Under the pieces are notes generated by a model, which was given only the letters and a program-made list of their open reading frames with translations, had not been told where the DNA came from and made no database searches. Positions 1 through 8,558 of a DNA stretch of 18,583 nucleotides are shown here, piece after piece; the first letter of the stretch is position 1, and every line of letters begins with the position of its first letter. A program made the translations under genes and the position numbers. This stretch comes from Bacillota bacterium (GTDB taxonomy: Bacteria; Bacillota; Limnochordia; Darwinibacteriales; DTU012), in assembly GCA_012521805.1 (NCBI GenBank), contig JAAYLQ010000020.1, positions 1 through 18,583 of the forward strand. The letters run 5' to 3'.

Positions 1-30
1 TCGTCGAACAAGTTTAAGAGGTGGTCGTCT

Positions 31-2322
31 TTGAAATCAATAAATTCTAAACAGCGGGAAATCCTTGGTATACTTTTATTTTCGGTCGCTGTGTTTTCTC
101 TCATCTGTCTATATGTCGAACCTACAAGCTGGGTAGGCTGGTTTGGGGATGGCATTCGCAGTTGGATGCAGAAAGCATTCGGAAAAATTTCGTTTTTATT
201 CAGTTTTATCCTGCTGGTTGTGTCAGTCAGCCTCTTTAAAGGCAGTTTGCTGCCGTTAAAATTGCGCAAAGTATTAGGATGTCTGCTGCTGTTGAGCTGT
301 TTTGCAGCACTATTCCATATGATCAGCGTTTATCATGGGCAGGGCTACCATCTGCCGCCCTCTATGGCTGAAGAGCTTCAGTATGCGGATGGTGTTGGCG
401 CCGGTAAAGTCGGAGCATTTTTCATGGTCCTGTTTTTGTCCGCCTTTGGTATTCCAGGATCTTATATTATGCTGGCAGGATTAACCCTAGTTGCTGTAAT
501 TCTGATTTTTAATGTTTCCTTTATCAGCCTCTTAAATAAACTAATTGGGTTTATTCAGCGATTGATCAGGGAGGGTTTTAGTGCAGTTATTCATTTATTC
601 AGTGGAATTAAACACAGAATGCAGGTTACCAAGGAAAAGCGTGCCCTTGCCCGCCTTGATGCTTCCACACCTACTGTAAAAGCTAACTCATCCACTTCAG
701 ATCCACAAACTCGGCGAACTGCTAGAACTAAGAAACGTAAAGACAACCAGAATAAGAGCAGTGTCGATGTTAGTCTCGATGCTGAACCAGCAGAGGAAGA
801 AGTTACTGTTGTTCTGAATGCTGATCAGTCTGGTCAGCCAGAACAGCAGCCGGAACAGTCAGAAGAAGACCCAGAATTTATGCCAGCCATTGCTGAACAG
901 AAATCTTATCGGCTGCCCCCTATCTATCTGCTGAAAAAAGGTGCTCCTACAGCCAAAAAAAGCGGTAACGAGACTAAACAGCAGCTGCTTGAGGATACAT
1001 TTGCGAGTTTCGGAATTGAAGCTAAAGTGGTCAATATCTGCCAAGGCCCTGTGGTCACTCGTTACGAGCTCCAGCCCGGGCCTGGTATCAAAGTGAGCAG
1101 AATAACTAGTTTAGCTGACGATATCGCGCTGGCGCTGGCAGCCACCGATGTTAGAATTGAGGCGCCTGTACCGGGTAAGTCTGTGGTTGGAATCGAAGTG
1201 CCAAACGATGAGACTCAGCCGGTGCTGCTGCGGGAAGTAATTGAGCATCCTAGCTTCAGCAGCAATCAATCTAAAGTAGCCCTTGCTTTAGGAAAGGATA
1301 TTGCCGGAAATCCAGTTGTTGGTGATTTACGCAAATGGCTCCACTTATTAATTGCCGGAGCAACTGGTTCTGGTAAAAGTGTCTGCTTAAACACTATAAT
1401 TGTAAGTCTCTTGTACCGGGCAACTCCAGATGAAGTGAAGCTGATTCTAGTTGACCCAAAACGCGTAGAGCTGTCAAATTATGATGGCATACCCCATTTA
1501 ATATCTCCAGTGATTACAGATCCAAAAAAAGCAGCTGCAGCCTTAAGGTGGGCGGTGGCTGAGATGGAAAGACGCTATAAAATCTTTGCTGATAATCAGG
1601 TTAGAAATATTGAGGGATATTATCAGCTGTTAGAATCCAGCCGGGATGAAAATGATTCGGAAGCCCAATTAGAATTTCTCCCTTACATAGTGATAATTGT
1701 GGATGAATTGGCTGATCTGATGATGGTGGCAGCTGCTGATGTGGAAGAGGCTATCTGCCGCTTAGCTCAAATGGCCAGGGCAGCAGGCATGTACCTGATC
1801 ATTGCTACTCAAAGGCCATCTGTTGATGTAATTACCGGTTTGATTAAAGCGAATGTGCCTTCTCGGATTTCGTTTGCAGTCTCGTCACAAGTAGACTCCC
1901 GGACAATCCTGGATATGAGCGGTGCTGAACGCTTAATCGGTAAAGGAGATATGCTGTATTATCCCCTTGGTGCGGTCAAGCCTGTGCGGGCCCAAGGAGC
2001 TTTTATTTCCGATAAAGAAGTAGAGGCGGTCGTCAAGTTTTGGAAGAAACAGGGAGATCCAGAATACCGTGATGATGTGGTCGAAGATAAACCAAATGAA
2101 TTTTCGGCCGCAGAAGATACGGATGAATTGTTGGAGGATGCAATTCGGTTAGTGGTTGAAACAGGGCAGGCTTCCATTTCCATGCTGCAGCGGCGGTTTC
2201 GCATCGGCTACAGTCGTGCAGCGCGTCTGATCGATATGATGGAGTTACGGTCAATTGTTGGTCCGCATCAGGGAAGCAAACCCCGGGAAGTGTTGGTTGA
2301 TCGTGACAGCTTAGATTTATGA
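31..2322 (+). CDS. ftsK: DNA translocase FtsK/SpoIIIE
   Basis: Membrane-anchored, ATP-driven double-stranded DNA pump that moves chromosomes through closing septa; in spore formers it also fills the forespore. The 763-residue length is normal for SpoIIIE-type proteins. Visible parts are about four membrane spans in residues 8-165, a charged Gln/Glu/Pro-rich linker (about 205-300), a RecA-like motor with Walker A GATGSGKS at 443-450 and Walker B VDELADL with D558/E559, and a C-terminal winged-helix gamma domain (about 698-760) that reads oriented DNA motifs. The start is TTG at 31, preceded by AAGAGGTGG at 16-24. The frame stays open to the left edge, so a longer protein is not excluded. The stop TGA overlaps the ribosome binding site of the next gene, so the two are probably translationally coupled. 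Whether it acts in vegetative division, sporulation or both cannot be told from sequence. Confidence 0.96.
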   Translation: MKSINSKQREILGILLFSVAVFSLICLYVEPTSWVGWFGDGIRSWMQKAFGKISFLFSFILLVVSVSLFKGSLLPLKLRKVLGCLLLLSCFAALFHMISVYHGQGYHLPPSMAEELQYADGVGAGKVGAFFMVLFLSAFGIPGSYIMLAGLTLVAVILIFNVSFISLLNKLIGFIQRLIREGFSAVIHLFSGIKHRMQVTKEKRALARLDASTPTVKANSSTSDPQTRRTARTKKRKDNQNKSSVDVSLDAEPAEEEVTVVLNADQSGQPEQQPEQSEEDPEFMPAIAEQKSYRLPPIYLLKKGAPTAKKSGNETKQQLLEDTFASFGIEAKVVNICQGPVVTRYELQPGPGIKVSRITSLADDIALALAATDVRIEAPVPGKSVVGIEVPNDETQPVLLREVIEHPSFSSNQSKVALALGKDIAGNPVVGDLRKWLHLLIAGATGSGKSVCLNTIIVSLLYRATPDEVKLILVDPKRVELSNYDGIPHLISPVITDPKKAAAALRWAVAEMERRYKIFADNQVRNIEGYYQLLESSRDENDSEAQLEFLPYIVIIVDELADLMMVAAADVEEAICRLAQMARAAGMYLIIATQRPSVDVITGLIKANVPSRISFAVSSQVDSRTILDMSGAERLIGKGDMLYYPLGAVKPVRAQGAFISDKEVEAVVKFWKKQGDPEYRDDVVEDKPNEFSAAEDTDELLEDAIRLVVETGQASISMLQRRFRIGYSRAARLIDMMELRSIVGPHQGSKPREVLVDRDSLDL

Positions 2323-2332
2323 GGTGACTGGG

Positions 2333-2710
2333 ATGAAGGAGTTAGGAGCTTTTCTGCGGCAGACAAGGGAAGAAAAGCAGGTAACGCTTGAGGAATTAGC
2401 AGAAAAAACTAAGATCCGTAAAGCTTATCTGGAGGCTATCGAAGGTGGGGACCAGGATGTTCTCCCTGATGAGGTTTATGTCCGCGGATTTTTGCGGATT
2501 TATGCAAAAGTGCTTGGGATTGATCCAGATGAAGTAATCCGTATGTACGATCAGGGAGAACAAGAACTGCAGATTCAGCAGGCGAACAATCAGCGCCAAT
2601 CGCTTTTGGAGAAGCGCAGAGCCAGGAGACGCCGAAAGAGAATCAGGTTTGCCATCTTGGGAGGACTGATCATTATCGCGTTTGGAATTTATTATTACTA
2701 TTTTCGTTAG
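2333..2710 (+). CDS. Short RodZ/YmfM-like HTH membrane protein
   Basis: RodZ-family proteins link the MreB cytoskeleton to the membrane through a cytoplasmic Xre-type helix-turn-helix domain. Here the HTH region spans about residues 1-65 (RQTREEKQVTLEELAEKTKI and on, then the family-typical YVRGFLRIYAKVLGIDPDEV). It is followed by a coiled, very basic stretch (RRARRRRKRIR) and one membrane span that ends the protein in Tyr-rich residues. There is no extracytoplasmic domain, while typical RodZ/YmfM proteins are about twice as long or more. I chose ATG at 2333, giving 125 residues, because GAGGTG at 2321-2326 sits 6 bases before it; a GTG at 2324 lies inside that ribosome binding site. The position directly after ftsK matches YmfM-type genes in Firmicutes. 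Family call is good; MreB binding is inferred. Confidence 0.85.
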   Translation: MKELGAFLRQTREEKQVTLEELAEKTKIRKAYLEAIEGGDQDVLPDEVYVRGFLRIYAKVLGIDPDEVIRMYDQGEQELQIQQANNQRQSLLEKRRARRRRKRIRFAILGGLIIIAFGIYYYYFR

Positions 2711-2725
2711 ATGGGAGTAGTGATT

Positions 2726-5389
2726 ATGATCAAGCGTCTAAAATGGATTTTGCTGGCTTTGCTGCTGGCAGTATTTGCAGTGCTAATTGCGGGCAGTCAT
2801 TTCTTTACAGATTTGATGTGGTTTAATGCCTTAGGTTATCCTAATCTTTTTACCACTAGGTTTGCTTGGGAATGGGGGCTGAGAATAGGAGCATGGCTCG
2901 GGTTGAGCTTGTTCCTGCTGATCAATCTCTTTGTTATGAGACCTGTGATCAGGCATGCTTTGATGCGTTTTCCCCAGGTGGGTACCAAATTTCAAAATAA
3001 GCACTTTGTTTTGGGAGCTGTTCTCCTCAGCTTAGTTTTGGGATTGATCTATTCTTCAGGTTATGGCCGCTATTATTTCGAAGTAGCTCAGTTTTTCCAC
3101 AGCAGTTCCTTTGGCGTAGCAGATCCAGTATTCAATAAGGACATCGGCTTTTACTTTTTTCAGCTGCCATTTTATCAGCTTTTAATCAGCGGATTAACTA
3201 CCGCTTTGGTACTGGGGATTATAGTCTGTGGGATCTTGTACTTTTTATCGGGAAATTTCCGATTTGAGAATGGCAGGATCAGAATAGCTGAACCTGCTCG
3301 AAAGCATTTGTCCGTGCTTGTTGGGCTGCTGGTGTTGGTCAGAGCTGCAGGCTATCATTTTCAGGCTTACAACCTTGTCTACAGTTCCAGGGGGGTTATC
3401 TTTGGTGCAGCTTATACCGATATCAATGTCCGCTTGGTAGTTCTGAGAATTTTGATGGTGATTGCTGCTGCAGTCAGTGTTATATTTATTACCCGCCTTT
3501 ACACCTACCGCAAACTGCTGATTGGCATGCTGGTCTTGTGGCTCGGTGTTAGTTTTGTTGGCGGAGTACTTGTTCCTGCATTTGTCCAGCAGTGGCTGGT
3601 TGCTCCCAATGAATTTACTCGCGAACGACCTTATATTGAGAACCATATTCAAATGACCCGCTTGGCTTATGGCATAAACGACTTTCAGGAACTGGATTAT
3701 GATTTTGACAGCAGTCGGGATTTAACTCTAGATGATCTGGAGCAGAACAAAAGCACAGTTGAGAATATCCGCCTCTGGGATCCCCGGATGATTCTGCAAA
3801 CCTATCGGCAGCTGCAGGAAATGCGTCCGTATTATGTATTCAATGATGCTGATGTGGGACGGTATTGGGTTGACGGTGAATATCGGGAAGTGCTTCTGGC
3901 TGTTAGGGAATTAGATGTAACCTTGACCCAAAACAGAAACTGGATTAATGATCATTTGCAGTACACCCACGGATATGGTGTTGTAGTTAGTCCGGTTAGT
4001 CATGTATCGCGACAGCAGCTTCCAGAATTTTGGATGGGGGATATTCCGCCGCGGGGCAAAGCCGATTTAATGATTGAACAACCCCGGATCTATTATGGCG
4101 AGCGCACTAATAACTATGCAATCGTGAATACTTTAATCGATGAATTCGATTACCCAACAGGTGATGGCAATGCTTATTATTCATATCAGGGATTAGGGGG
4201 AGTAAAGCTTGCTTCACCTTTCCATCGGTTGATGTTTGCTGTCAGATTTGGGACCACTCGAATCTTATTATCCACTGACATTACAAGTGAAAGTCGGATT
4301 TTATTCTACCGCAACATAAAAACTAGAGCAGAAAAATTAGCGCCGTTTCTGCGCTATGATCATGATCCATATATTGTAATTGGTGATGATGGGAGATTGT
4401 ACTGGATTATCGATGCTTATACTTTCAGCAATCGCTATCCTTATGCACAGCCTACCAATTGGGGGAATTACGTCCGCAATTCCGTTAAAGTAGTGATCGA
4501 TGCCTATAACGGTTTTGTAGATTTCTATCAGGTTGAACCAGATCCTATGCTTGATGTATACAGCAGTATTTATCCTGGCTGGCTGAAGCCCCTTAGCGAA
4601 ATGCCTGAAGGACTCCAGGCCCATCTGCGCTATCCGGAGGATCTTCTGCAGCTGCAGGCACAGATATACGGAACGTACCATATGACTGATGCTCGGATCT
4701 TTTACAATCGGGAAGATGTCTGGGTCTTTGCTAATGAAATCTATGCTTCTCGGGAACAACCTGTCGAACCTTACTATGTAGTGATGCAGCTGCCCAACTC
4801 AGATCAGCCAGAGCTGATTTTAATGCTGCCGTACACTCCGATTAGACGCAATAATTTAATTGCCTGGTTGGCAGCACGCAATGATGGTGAGAATTACGGG
4901 CAGGTGCTGGTTTATCGGTTCCCTAAAGACAGCTTGACACTAGGACCAGCACAGATTGATGCTACTATTGATCAAGATTCCGAGATCTCACAGCTGCTGA
5001 GTTTGTGGGGGCAGCGGGGCAGTCAGGTAATTAGGGGCAACATGCTGGTGCTGCCGATCAATGGTTCGCTGCTGTATGTTGAACCGCTGTTTCTGCAGTC
5101 AGAACAAAGCAGTATGCCTCAGCTGCAGCGGGTTATTGTAGCTTATAAGGATTTTTTAGTAATGGAGGAAACACTTGAGCAGGCGCTGGAGCGGATCTTT
5201 GGCCAGCGGCATGCTGTTCAGGAACCTCCGCAACGGGAACCAGTTTTCGAATCCGACAGTCAGATTCTAGGCACCGCTTATGAAATATATCAAAAGGCTC
5301 AGCAAGCTCTGAAAGAGGCTGATTTTGCCGCTTTTGGGGAGGCTTGGAATCAGTTGGAATCGGTTTTAAAGCAATTAATCAATGAATAA
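2726..5389 (+). CDS. UPF0182 family large membrane protein
   Basis: Member of the uncharacterised UPF0182 (COG1615) family; the biochemical function is unknown. About seven hydrophobic segments occupy the first 330 residues (e.g. WILLALLLAVFAVLIAGSHF near the N-terminus). A large soluble part of more than 500 residues follows, probably extracytoplasmic, with family-like stretches such as NEFTRERPYIENHIQMTRLA, RIYYGERTNNYAIVNT and NWGNYVRNSVKVVIDAYNG. The C-terminus is a helical, acidic tail typical of the family (AQQALKEADFAAFGEAWNQL). I prefer ATG at 2726 (887 residues) because GGGAG at 2713-2717 is 8 bases upstream. An ATG at 2711, directly after the previous stop, would add five residues and has no clear site of its own. 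Tight spacing suggests co-transcription with ftsK and the RodZ-like gene. Confidence 0.93.
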   Translation: MIKRLKWILLALLLAVFAVLIAGSHFFTDLMWFNALGYPNLFTTRFAWEWGLRIGAWLGLSLFLLINLFVMRPVIRHALMRFPQVGTKFQNKHFVLGAVLLSLVLGLIYSSGYGRYYFEVAQFFHSSSFGVADPVFNKDIGFYFFQLPFYQLLISGLTTALVLGIIVCGILYFLSGNFRFENGRIRIAEPARKHLSVLVGLLVLVRAAGYHFQAYNLVYSSRGVIFGAAYTDINVRLVVLRILMVIAAAVSVIFITRLYTYRKLLIGMLVLWLGVSFVGGVLVPAFVQQWLVAPNEFTRERPYIENHIQMTRLAYGINDFQELDYDFDSSRDLTLDDLEQNKSTVENIRLWDPRMILQTYRQLQEMRPYYVFNDADVGRYWVDGEYREVLLAVRELDVTLTQNRNWINDHLQYTHGYGVVVSPVSHVSRQQLPEFWMGDIPPRGKADLMIEQPRIYYGERTNNYAIVNTLIDEFDYPTGDGNAYYSYQGLGGVKLASPFHRLMFAVRFGTTRILLSTDITSESRILFYRNIKTRAEKLAPFLRYDHDPYIVIGDDGRLYWIIDAYTFSNRYPYAQPTNWGNYVRNSVKVVIDAYNGFVDFYQVEPDPMLDVYSSIYPGWLKPLSEMPEGLQAHLRYPEDLLQLQAQIYGTYHMTDARIFYNREDVWVFANEIYASREQPVEPYYVVMQLPNSDQPELILMLPYTPIRRNNLIAWLAARNDGENYGQVLVYRFPKDSLTLGPAQIDATIDQDSEISQLLSLWGQRGSQVIRGNMLVLPINGSLLYVEPLFLQSEQSSMPQLQRVIVAYKDFLVMEETLEQALERIFGQRHAVQEPPQREPVFESDSQILGTAYEIYQKAQQALKEADFAAFGEAWNQLESVLKQLINE

Positions 5390-5394
5390 TTCGG

Positions 5395-5429
5395 ACCTCC
5401 TTCCGCATATATTTTCTGCGGAAGGGGGT
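5395..5429 (+). promoter_or_regulatory. Hairpin enclosing the spoIIP ribosome binding site
   Basis: Inverted repeat ACCTCCTTCCGCA (5395-5407) / TGCGGAAGGGGGT (5417-5429). In RNA this is a 13-base-pair stem with one G-U pair and a 9-base loop. The 3' arm contains the whole purine-rich Shine-Dalgarno tract (AAGGGGG) of the gene starting at 5437, and the 5' arm carries an anti-Shine-Dalgarno-like ACCTCC. No run of T follows, so it does not look like an intrinsic terminator. Translational occlusion is inferred from the geometry. Confidence 0.6.
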
Positions 5430-5436
5430 ATAAAGC

Positions 5437-6213
5437 TTGGCAAGAATTCGGAGAAAAGAGAAAAATGGACCTGGTCTGCTGTTTGTTCTAGTAACATTAG
5501 TTGTGGTAGCGGTCGTCGGAGCAAGATTTTTTGGGTTTTATCCGGAAAGCGAAGAAGAAAAAGCACCTCAGCCTCCAACAGCGCAGGAGGAACAATCCGG
5601 AACACCACCATCAGTTCCTGCAGTACCCAAAGTCCTGGTTCTGCACAGCCACACCACCGAAAACTATCATCCCAACGACAGCCATCAGCAGGACGGCGAA
5701 CCTGGTGATATAGTACAAGTCGGAAAAGTATTTGTGCAAGCCCTGCTGGAAAAAGGGGTAACAGCAGTTCATGACCAGACAATCCATGATCGTCCGCGGT
5801 ATAGTGATGCATTTATCAATTCTGCTAAAGTAATCGAACGAGCGTTAGCCGAAAACTCTGAGATTCAAATGGTGCTGGATATCCACCGCGATGGTCTCCA
5901 GGACAAACCAGAGGGCTATACAACTACAGAGATTAATGGAGAAAAGTTTGCCCAGATCTTGTTTATCGTTGGCGATCAAAACAACGAGAAGATTGAAGAA
6001 AATATGGCGTTTTCGAGACAGATTAGTGATGCCCTCGAGGCCAAATATCCTGGCATTTCTCGGGGAGTGCGTGTGTTCAAATCAGACTACAGCGGTGACC
6101 TGCATCCCAACAGTGTGATGGTAGTGATTGGTGATTGGAAAGGCAATACAGTTGAGGAAGCTAACCGCAGTGCAGTACTACTGGCCGAGGTCGTTGCTTC
6201 AATGATCAAGTAA
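5437..6213 (+). CDS. spoIIP: SpoIIP-domain cell wall hydrolase
   Basis: SpoIIP is a membrane-anchored amidase/endopeptidase that works with SpoIID and SpoIIM to thin septal peptidoglycan before engulfment. This 258-residue protein has a basic N-terminus, one membrane span (about residues 12-30), a Glu/Pro/Gln-rich linker, and a SpoIIP domain from about residue 65 to the end. Conserved family features are seen at LHSHTTENY (H70, H72, E75) and LDIHRD (H150, D152), which supply the expected metal-binding and catalytic side chains, and YSGDLHPNSVMVVIG near the end. It is shorter than B. subtilis SpoIIP (about 400 residues), mainly in the linker. Start is TTG at 5437 with GAAGGGGGT at 5421-5429, a site buried in a hairpin. 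Orthology to the sporulation gene rather than a SpoIIP-like paralog is likely but not proven, as spoIID and spoIIM are not in the window. Confidence 0.85.
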   Translation: MARIRRKEKNGPGLLFVLVTLVVVAVVGARFFGFYPESEEEKAPQPPTAQEEQSGTPPSVPAVPKVLVLHSHTTENYHPNDSHQQDGEPGDIVQVGKVFVQALLEKGVTAVHDQTIHDRPRYSDAFINSAKVIERALAENSEIQMVLDIHRDGLQDKPEGYTTTEINGEKFAQILFIVGDQNNEKIEENMAFSRQISDALEAKYPGISRGVRVFKSDYSGDLHPNSVMVVIGDWKGNTVEEANRSAVLLAEVVASMIK

Positions 6214-6231
6214 CTGTCTGCAGCTCATAAT

Positions 6232-6260
6232 TTAGCAGGATTTGGGAAATATTACATTAT
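6232..6260 (+). promoter_or_regulatory. Possible weak sigma-A promoter for murC
   Basis: TTAGCA (6232-6237), a 17-base spacer, then CATTAT (6255-6260). Each hexamer matches the consensus at 4 of 6 positions and the spacing is ideal. It lies in the 79-base gap between spoIIP and murC. Matches of this quality arise by chance, so support is weak. Confidence 0.3.
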
Positions 6261-6292
6261 AAGGCACCATGCAGTAAAGGAGTGAATAAAGC

Positions 6293-7657
6293 ATGAACCA
6301 ACGCATCCATTTCATTGGCATTGGAGGCACAGGCATGGGTCCTTTAGCGAAGATTTTTCTGGAGATGGGTTGGCAGGTAAGTGGCTCTGATCTCAAAAAC
6401 TCAGAAACAACCCAGTATCTTCAGCGCTTAGGTGCCAGGATTGCACTAGGACATAAAGCAGAGCATATTGACGGTGCTGATCACGTTGTCTATTCCTCGG
6501 CAATACCAAAAAACAATCCTGAATATCTAGCAGCGGTTGAACGCAACCTGCAGCTGTACCATCGGTCTGAATTAGTAGCAAAACTATTAAATGAGGGGCG
6601 CGGGGTTGCAGTTGGTGGTGCTCACGGCAAATCCACGACCACATCAATGATTGCTTGGATATTAGAGAAGGCTGGCTTGGATCCGGTTGTTTTGATTGGA
6701 GCACATTTTGAACCGTTTGGACCTGGAGCAAAATTTGGGCGCGGGGGAGTAGTTGTAGCGGAAGCTGATGAGTCAGATCGCAGTTTCCTGCGCTATCATC
6801 CAGAAATTGCAATTGTAACGAGTATTGAAGCTGATCATCTTGAAAACTACAATGGTGATTTTACGGAACTTGTTAATACTTATCGTCAATTTCTTCATAA
6901 TACTAAACCAAACGGTGTGCAGATTCTGTGCATTGATGATCAACAAGTTCGCAGTATTGCCCATGATTTCCCAGAGGCCGTTACTTATGGGTTTTCAGCA
7001 GAAGCTGCGTGGCGTACTGAAATCTTAGATATTACGCCCAGCCGCACTCGGTTTACGCTGTATCATAATGGTAAGAAATATGGGGATTTTTCAATAAGAG
7101 TACCGGGGAAGCCATATGTGAGCAATGCCTGCGCAGCAATTGTGGTTTGTGATCTGCTTGGTTTAAAGGCGGAAACAATTGCTGAACATTTAGCCGAGTT
7201 TGCGGGCACCCAGCGGCGTTTTCAGATCCTGTGCGAGACTGAGCAGGGAATCACTGTCGTGGATGATTATGCTCATCATCCTACAGAGATCGCCGCCACC
7301 TTAAAAGCGATCCGAGCCGGGTGGGACCGGAGAGTAATTGCTGTTTTCCAACCCCATCGCTACAGCCGTACCAAGTTTTTATTGGAGGAGTTTACCACCG
7401 CATTCAATGATGCAGATATAATTATTTTAACGGATATCTTTGCACCACCGCCCGAACAGCCGATACCCGGGGTTAGTTCAGAAATAATGGCTGATAAGAT
7501 GCGCAAGCTTGGTAAGACGGTGTACTTAGTAAATGATCAATCAGACGTGGCTGAATTTTTAAAGGGGATTGTGCAGTCCGGCGACTTAATAATTACAATG
7601 GGTGCAGGACCAATCTGGAAAACTGCCCATGAAGTGTGTGAGCTGTTAACTAGCTAA
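6293..7657 (+). CDS. murC: UDP-N-acetylmuramate--L-alanine ligase
   Basis: Cytoplasmic Mur ligase that adds the first amino acid, L-Ala, to UDP-MurNAc using ATP during peptidoglycan precursor synthesis. The 454-residue length is normal. Seen in order: an N-terminal Rossmann motif HFIGIGGTGMGPLA, the ATP loop GGAHGKSTTTS (H111, G112, K113, S114, T115), the central signature AEADESDRSFL and SIEADHLENY, then C-terminal GTQRRFQ, DDYAHHPTEI and FQPHRYSRT. The P-loop reads GKS where most MurC proteins have GKT, a conservative change. Overall match favours MurC over the recycling ligase Mpl. ATG at 6293 follows AAAGGAGTGA (6276-6285). It is separated from other division and cell-wall genes of the dcw type. 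Its last 8 bases overlap the convergent gene. Confidence 0.94.
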   Translation: MNQRIHFIGIGGTGMGPLAKIFLEMGWQVSGSDLKNSETTQYLQRLGARIALGHKAEHIDGADHVVYSSAIPKNNPEYLAAVERNLQLYHRSELVAKLLNEGRGVAVGGAHGKSTTTSMIAWILEKAGLDPVVLIGAHFEPFGPGAKFGRGGVVVAEADESDRSFLRYHPEIAIVTSIEADHLENYNGDFTELVNTYRQFLHNTKPNGVQILCIDDQQVRSIAHDFPEAVTYGFSAEAAWRTEILDITPSRTRFTLYHNGKKYGDFSIRVPGKPYVSNACAAIVVCDLLGLKAETIAEHLAEFAGTQRRFQILCETEQGITVVDDYAHHPTEIAATLKAIRAGWDRRVIAVFQPHRYSRTKFLLEEFTTAFNDADIIILTDIFAPPPEQPIPGVSSEIMADKMRKLGKTVYLVNDQSDVAEFLKGIVQSGDLIITMGAGPIWKTAHEVCELLTS

Positions 7658-8546
7658 TTTCATACTGACTGCTGACCGGATCGTAAGTGATCCGGTTTAT
7701 TTTTTCTTCAGCATCGACCTGCATAATGCGGTAGACAAACTTAGGCAGATATAAAATCGCTGCCCGCAGTGGTCTGACCTGAATTCGCGGTCGAGCGCGA
7801 TTCATTAATTCAGCAATCCTGATATTGCGTTCCTCAGCATCGGGCATATCTTGGAAATACTGCTCCAGTTGAGCCTGTTCTTGCTTCAGCTGTTCTGCTG
7901 CTGTTATTGCCCATTGGGGATCTGCGTATTTGAGCTCTCCTGTAAGGGTTTCCTGCAGGAGCTGGTATGCTTTTTTGTAGCTTAAGCGGCGGCGCAGTGC
8001 CAGCTTTGGATCGCAAGAACCTGGCTTAAGCAGATCAGCAGGAATTTCATAGTTGACAACCTTTCCATTAACTAAATCCACCAGCGGCTTGCGCAGTTCC
8101 TCGCGCTTTTCATAGGCCAGGTATGTCAACCGCAGAGTAACCCACAGATATGGTCCATACTTCAGCTGATGATCCAGGATATAAAAGCGGCTGGTTGGGT
8201 TTTGAATTTTGAGGCGATCAAGGATTCTGCGCTGAACCACAGGTTCATAAAACACATCGTGGGGAAGAAGACCGGAGGATAAAACTGCCTGTTTTTGAAT
8301 TAGTCTTACGATGGTGTCCAGGCGATAGCTGCCGGTGCTGATTAATTCCGCCTGGTATGTTTCAGCAAGTTTGGGATCAAAGGTGAATTGAAAAAGTCTG
8401 GCCTTTGCTCTCCAGCCGTCTAGTTCCTTTGCTAAAGTGTCATCAATGTGTACCTGGAAAATACCTTTGCGGATTTCTACCGGTTTAAGCTGACACAGTT
8501 CTAGGAATTTAAACACAAGCTCAGGAATTGCTTTTGATTGCTGCAT
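7650..8546 (-). CDS. YqhG-like protein, partner of SNF2 helicase
   Basis: A 298-residue soluble, charged protein without membrane spans. I assign it tentatively to the YqhG family of unknown function on three grounds: its place directly after a SNF2 helicase (as in the B. subtilis yqhH/yqhG pair), an N-terminal block VHIDDTLAKELDG with FTFDP and STGSYRLDTI at about residues 28-80, and an end region NRARPRIQVRPLRAAILYLP that resembles what I recall of YqhG (EP-I-V---G--FYL). The middle is helical and rich in Glu/Gln (about 205-250). ATG at 8546 follows AGGAG by 9 bases. That site overlaps the stop codon of the helicase, so the pair is translationally coupled. Its C-terminal codons also encode the murC terminator. 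No enzymatic motif is seen. It could instead be a diverged RapA-like C-terminal module. Confidence 0.6.
   Translation of the reverse strand: MQQSKAIPELVFKFLELCQLKPVEIRKGIFQVHIDDTLAKELDGWRAKARLFQFTFDPKLAETYQAELISTGSYRLDTIVRLIQKQAVLSSGLLPHDVFYEPVVQRRILDRLKIQNPTSRFYILDHQLKYGPYLWVTLRLTYLAYEKREELRKPLVDLVNGKVVNYEIPADLLKPGSCDPKLALRRRLSYKKAYQLLQETLTGELKYADPQWAITAAEQLKQEQAQLEQYFQDMPDAEERNIRIAELMNRARPRIQVRPLRAAILYLPKFVYRIMQVDAEEKINRITYDPVSSQYEIS
7674..7705 (+). terminator. Intrinsic terminator of murC, inside the convergent gene
   Basis: Stem CCGGATC (7676-7682) / GATCCGG (7689-7695), loop GTAAGT, extended by an A-T and a G-T pair. It is followed on the + strand by TTTATTTTTT (7696-7705). It lies 17 bases after the murC stop but within the last codons of the opposite-strand gene ending at 7650. 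Confidence 0.85.
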
Positions 8547-8558
8547 ATAACCGCGCTC

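Noticed and set aside
1..17. Possible end of an upstream gene (frame ending in VEQV and TAA at 15-17).
   Set aside because: Only four codons are visible, and another frame is also open, so no gene can be supported.
3245..3652. 135-codon minus-strand open frame inside the UPF0182 gene.
   Set aside because: It lies wholly opposite a well-supported gene, has low-complexity Asn/Gln/His content and no family resemblance.
4337..4759. 140-codon minus-strand open frame inside the UPF0182 gene.
   Set aside because: Shadow frame of a strong coding region, with no convincing ribosome site.
5395..5429. Reading the hairpin before spoIIP as an intrinsic terminator for the UPF0182 gene.
   Set aside because: No T run follows the stem; the next bases are ATAAAGC. 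Occlusion of the ribosome site fits better.
5375..5812. 145-codon minus-strand open frame across the spoIIP start.
   Set aside because: It is antisense to a clear SpoIIP domain; composition is explained by the opposite strand.
6393..6812. 139-codon minus-strand open frame within murC.
   Set aside because: Every conserved MurC motif is on the other strand; no homology is recognisable here.
6293..7657. Alternative call of murC as Mpl (peptide recycling ligase).
   Set aside because: DESDRSFL, IEADHLENY, GTQRRFQ and the overall length match MurC more closely.
7834..8016. Minus-strand 60-codon frame inside the YqhG-like gene.
   Set aside because: Short overlapping frame of the same strand without its own ribosome site.
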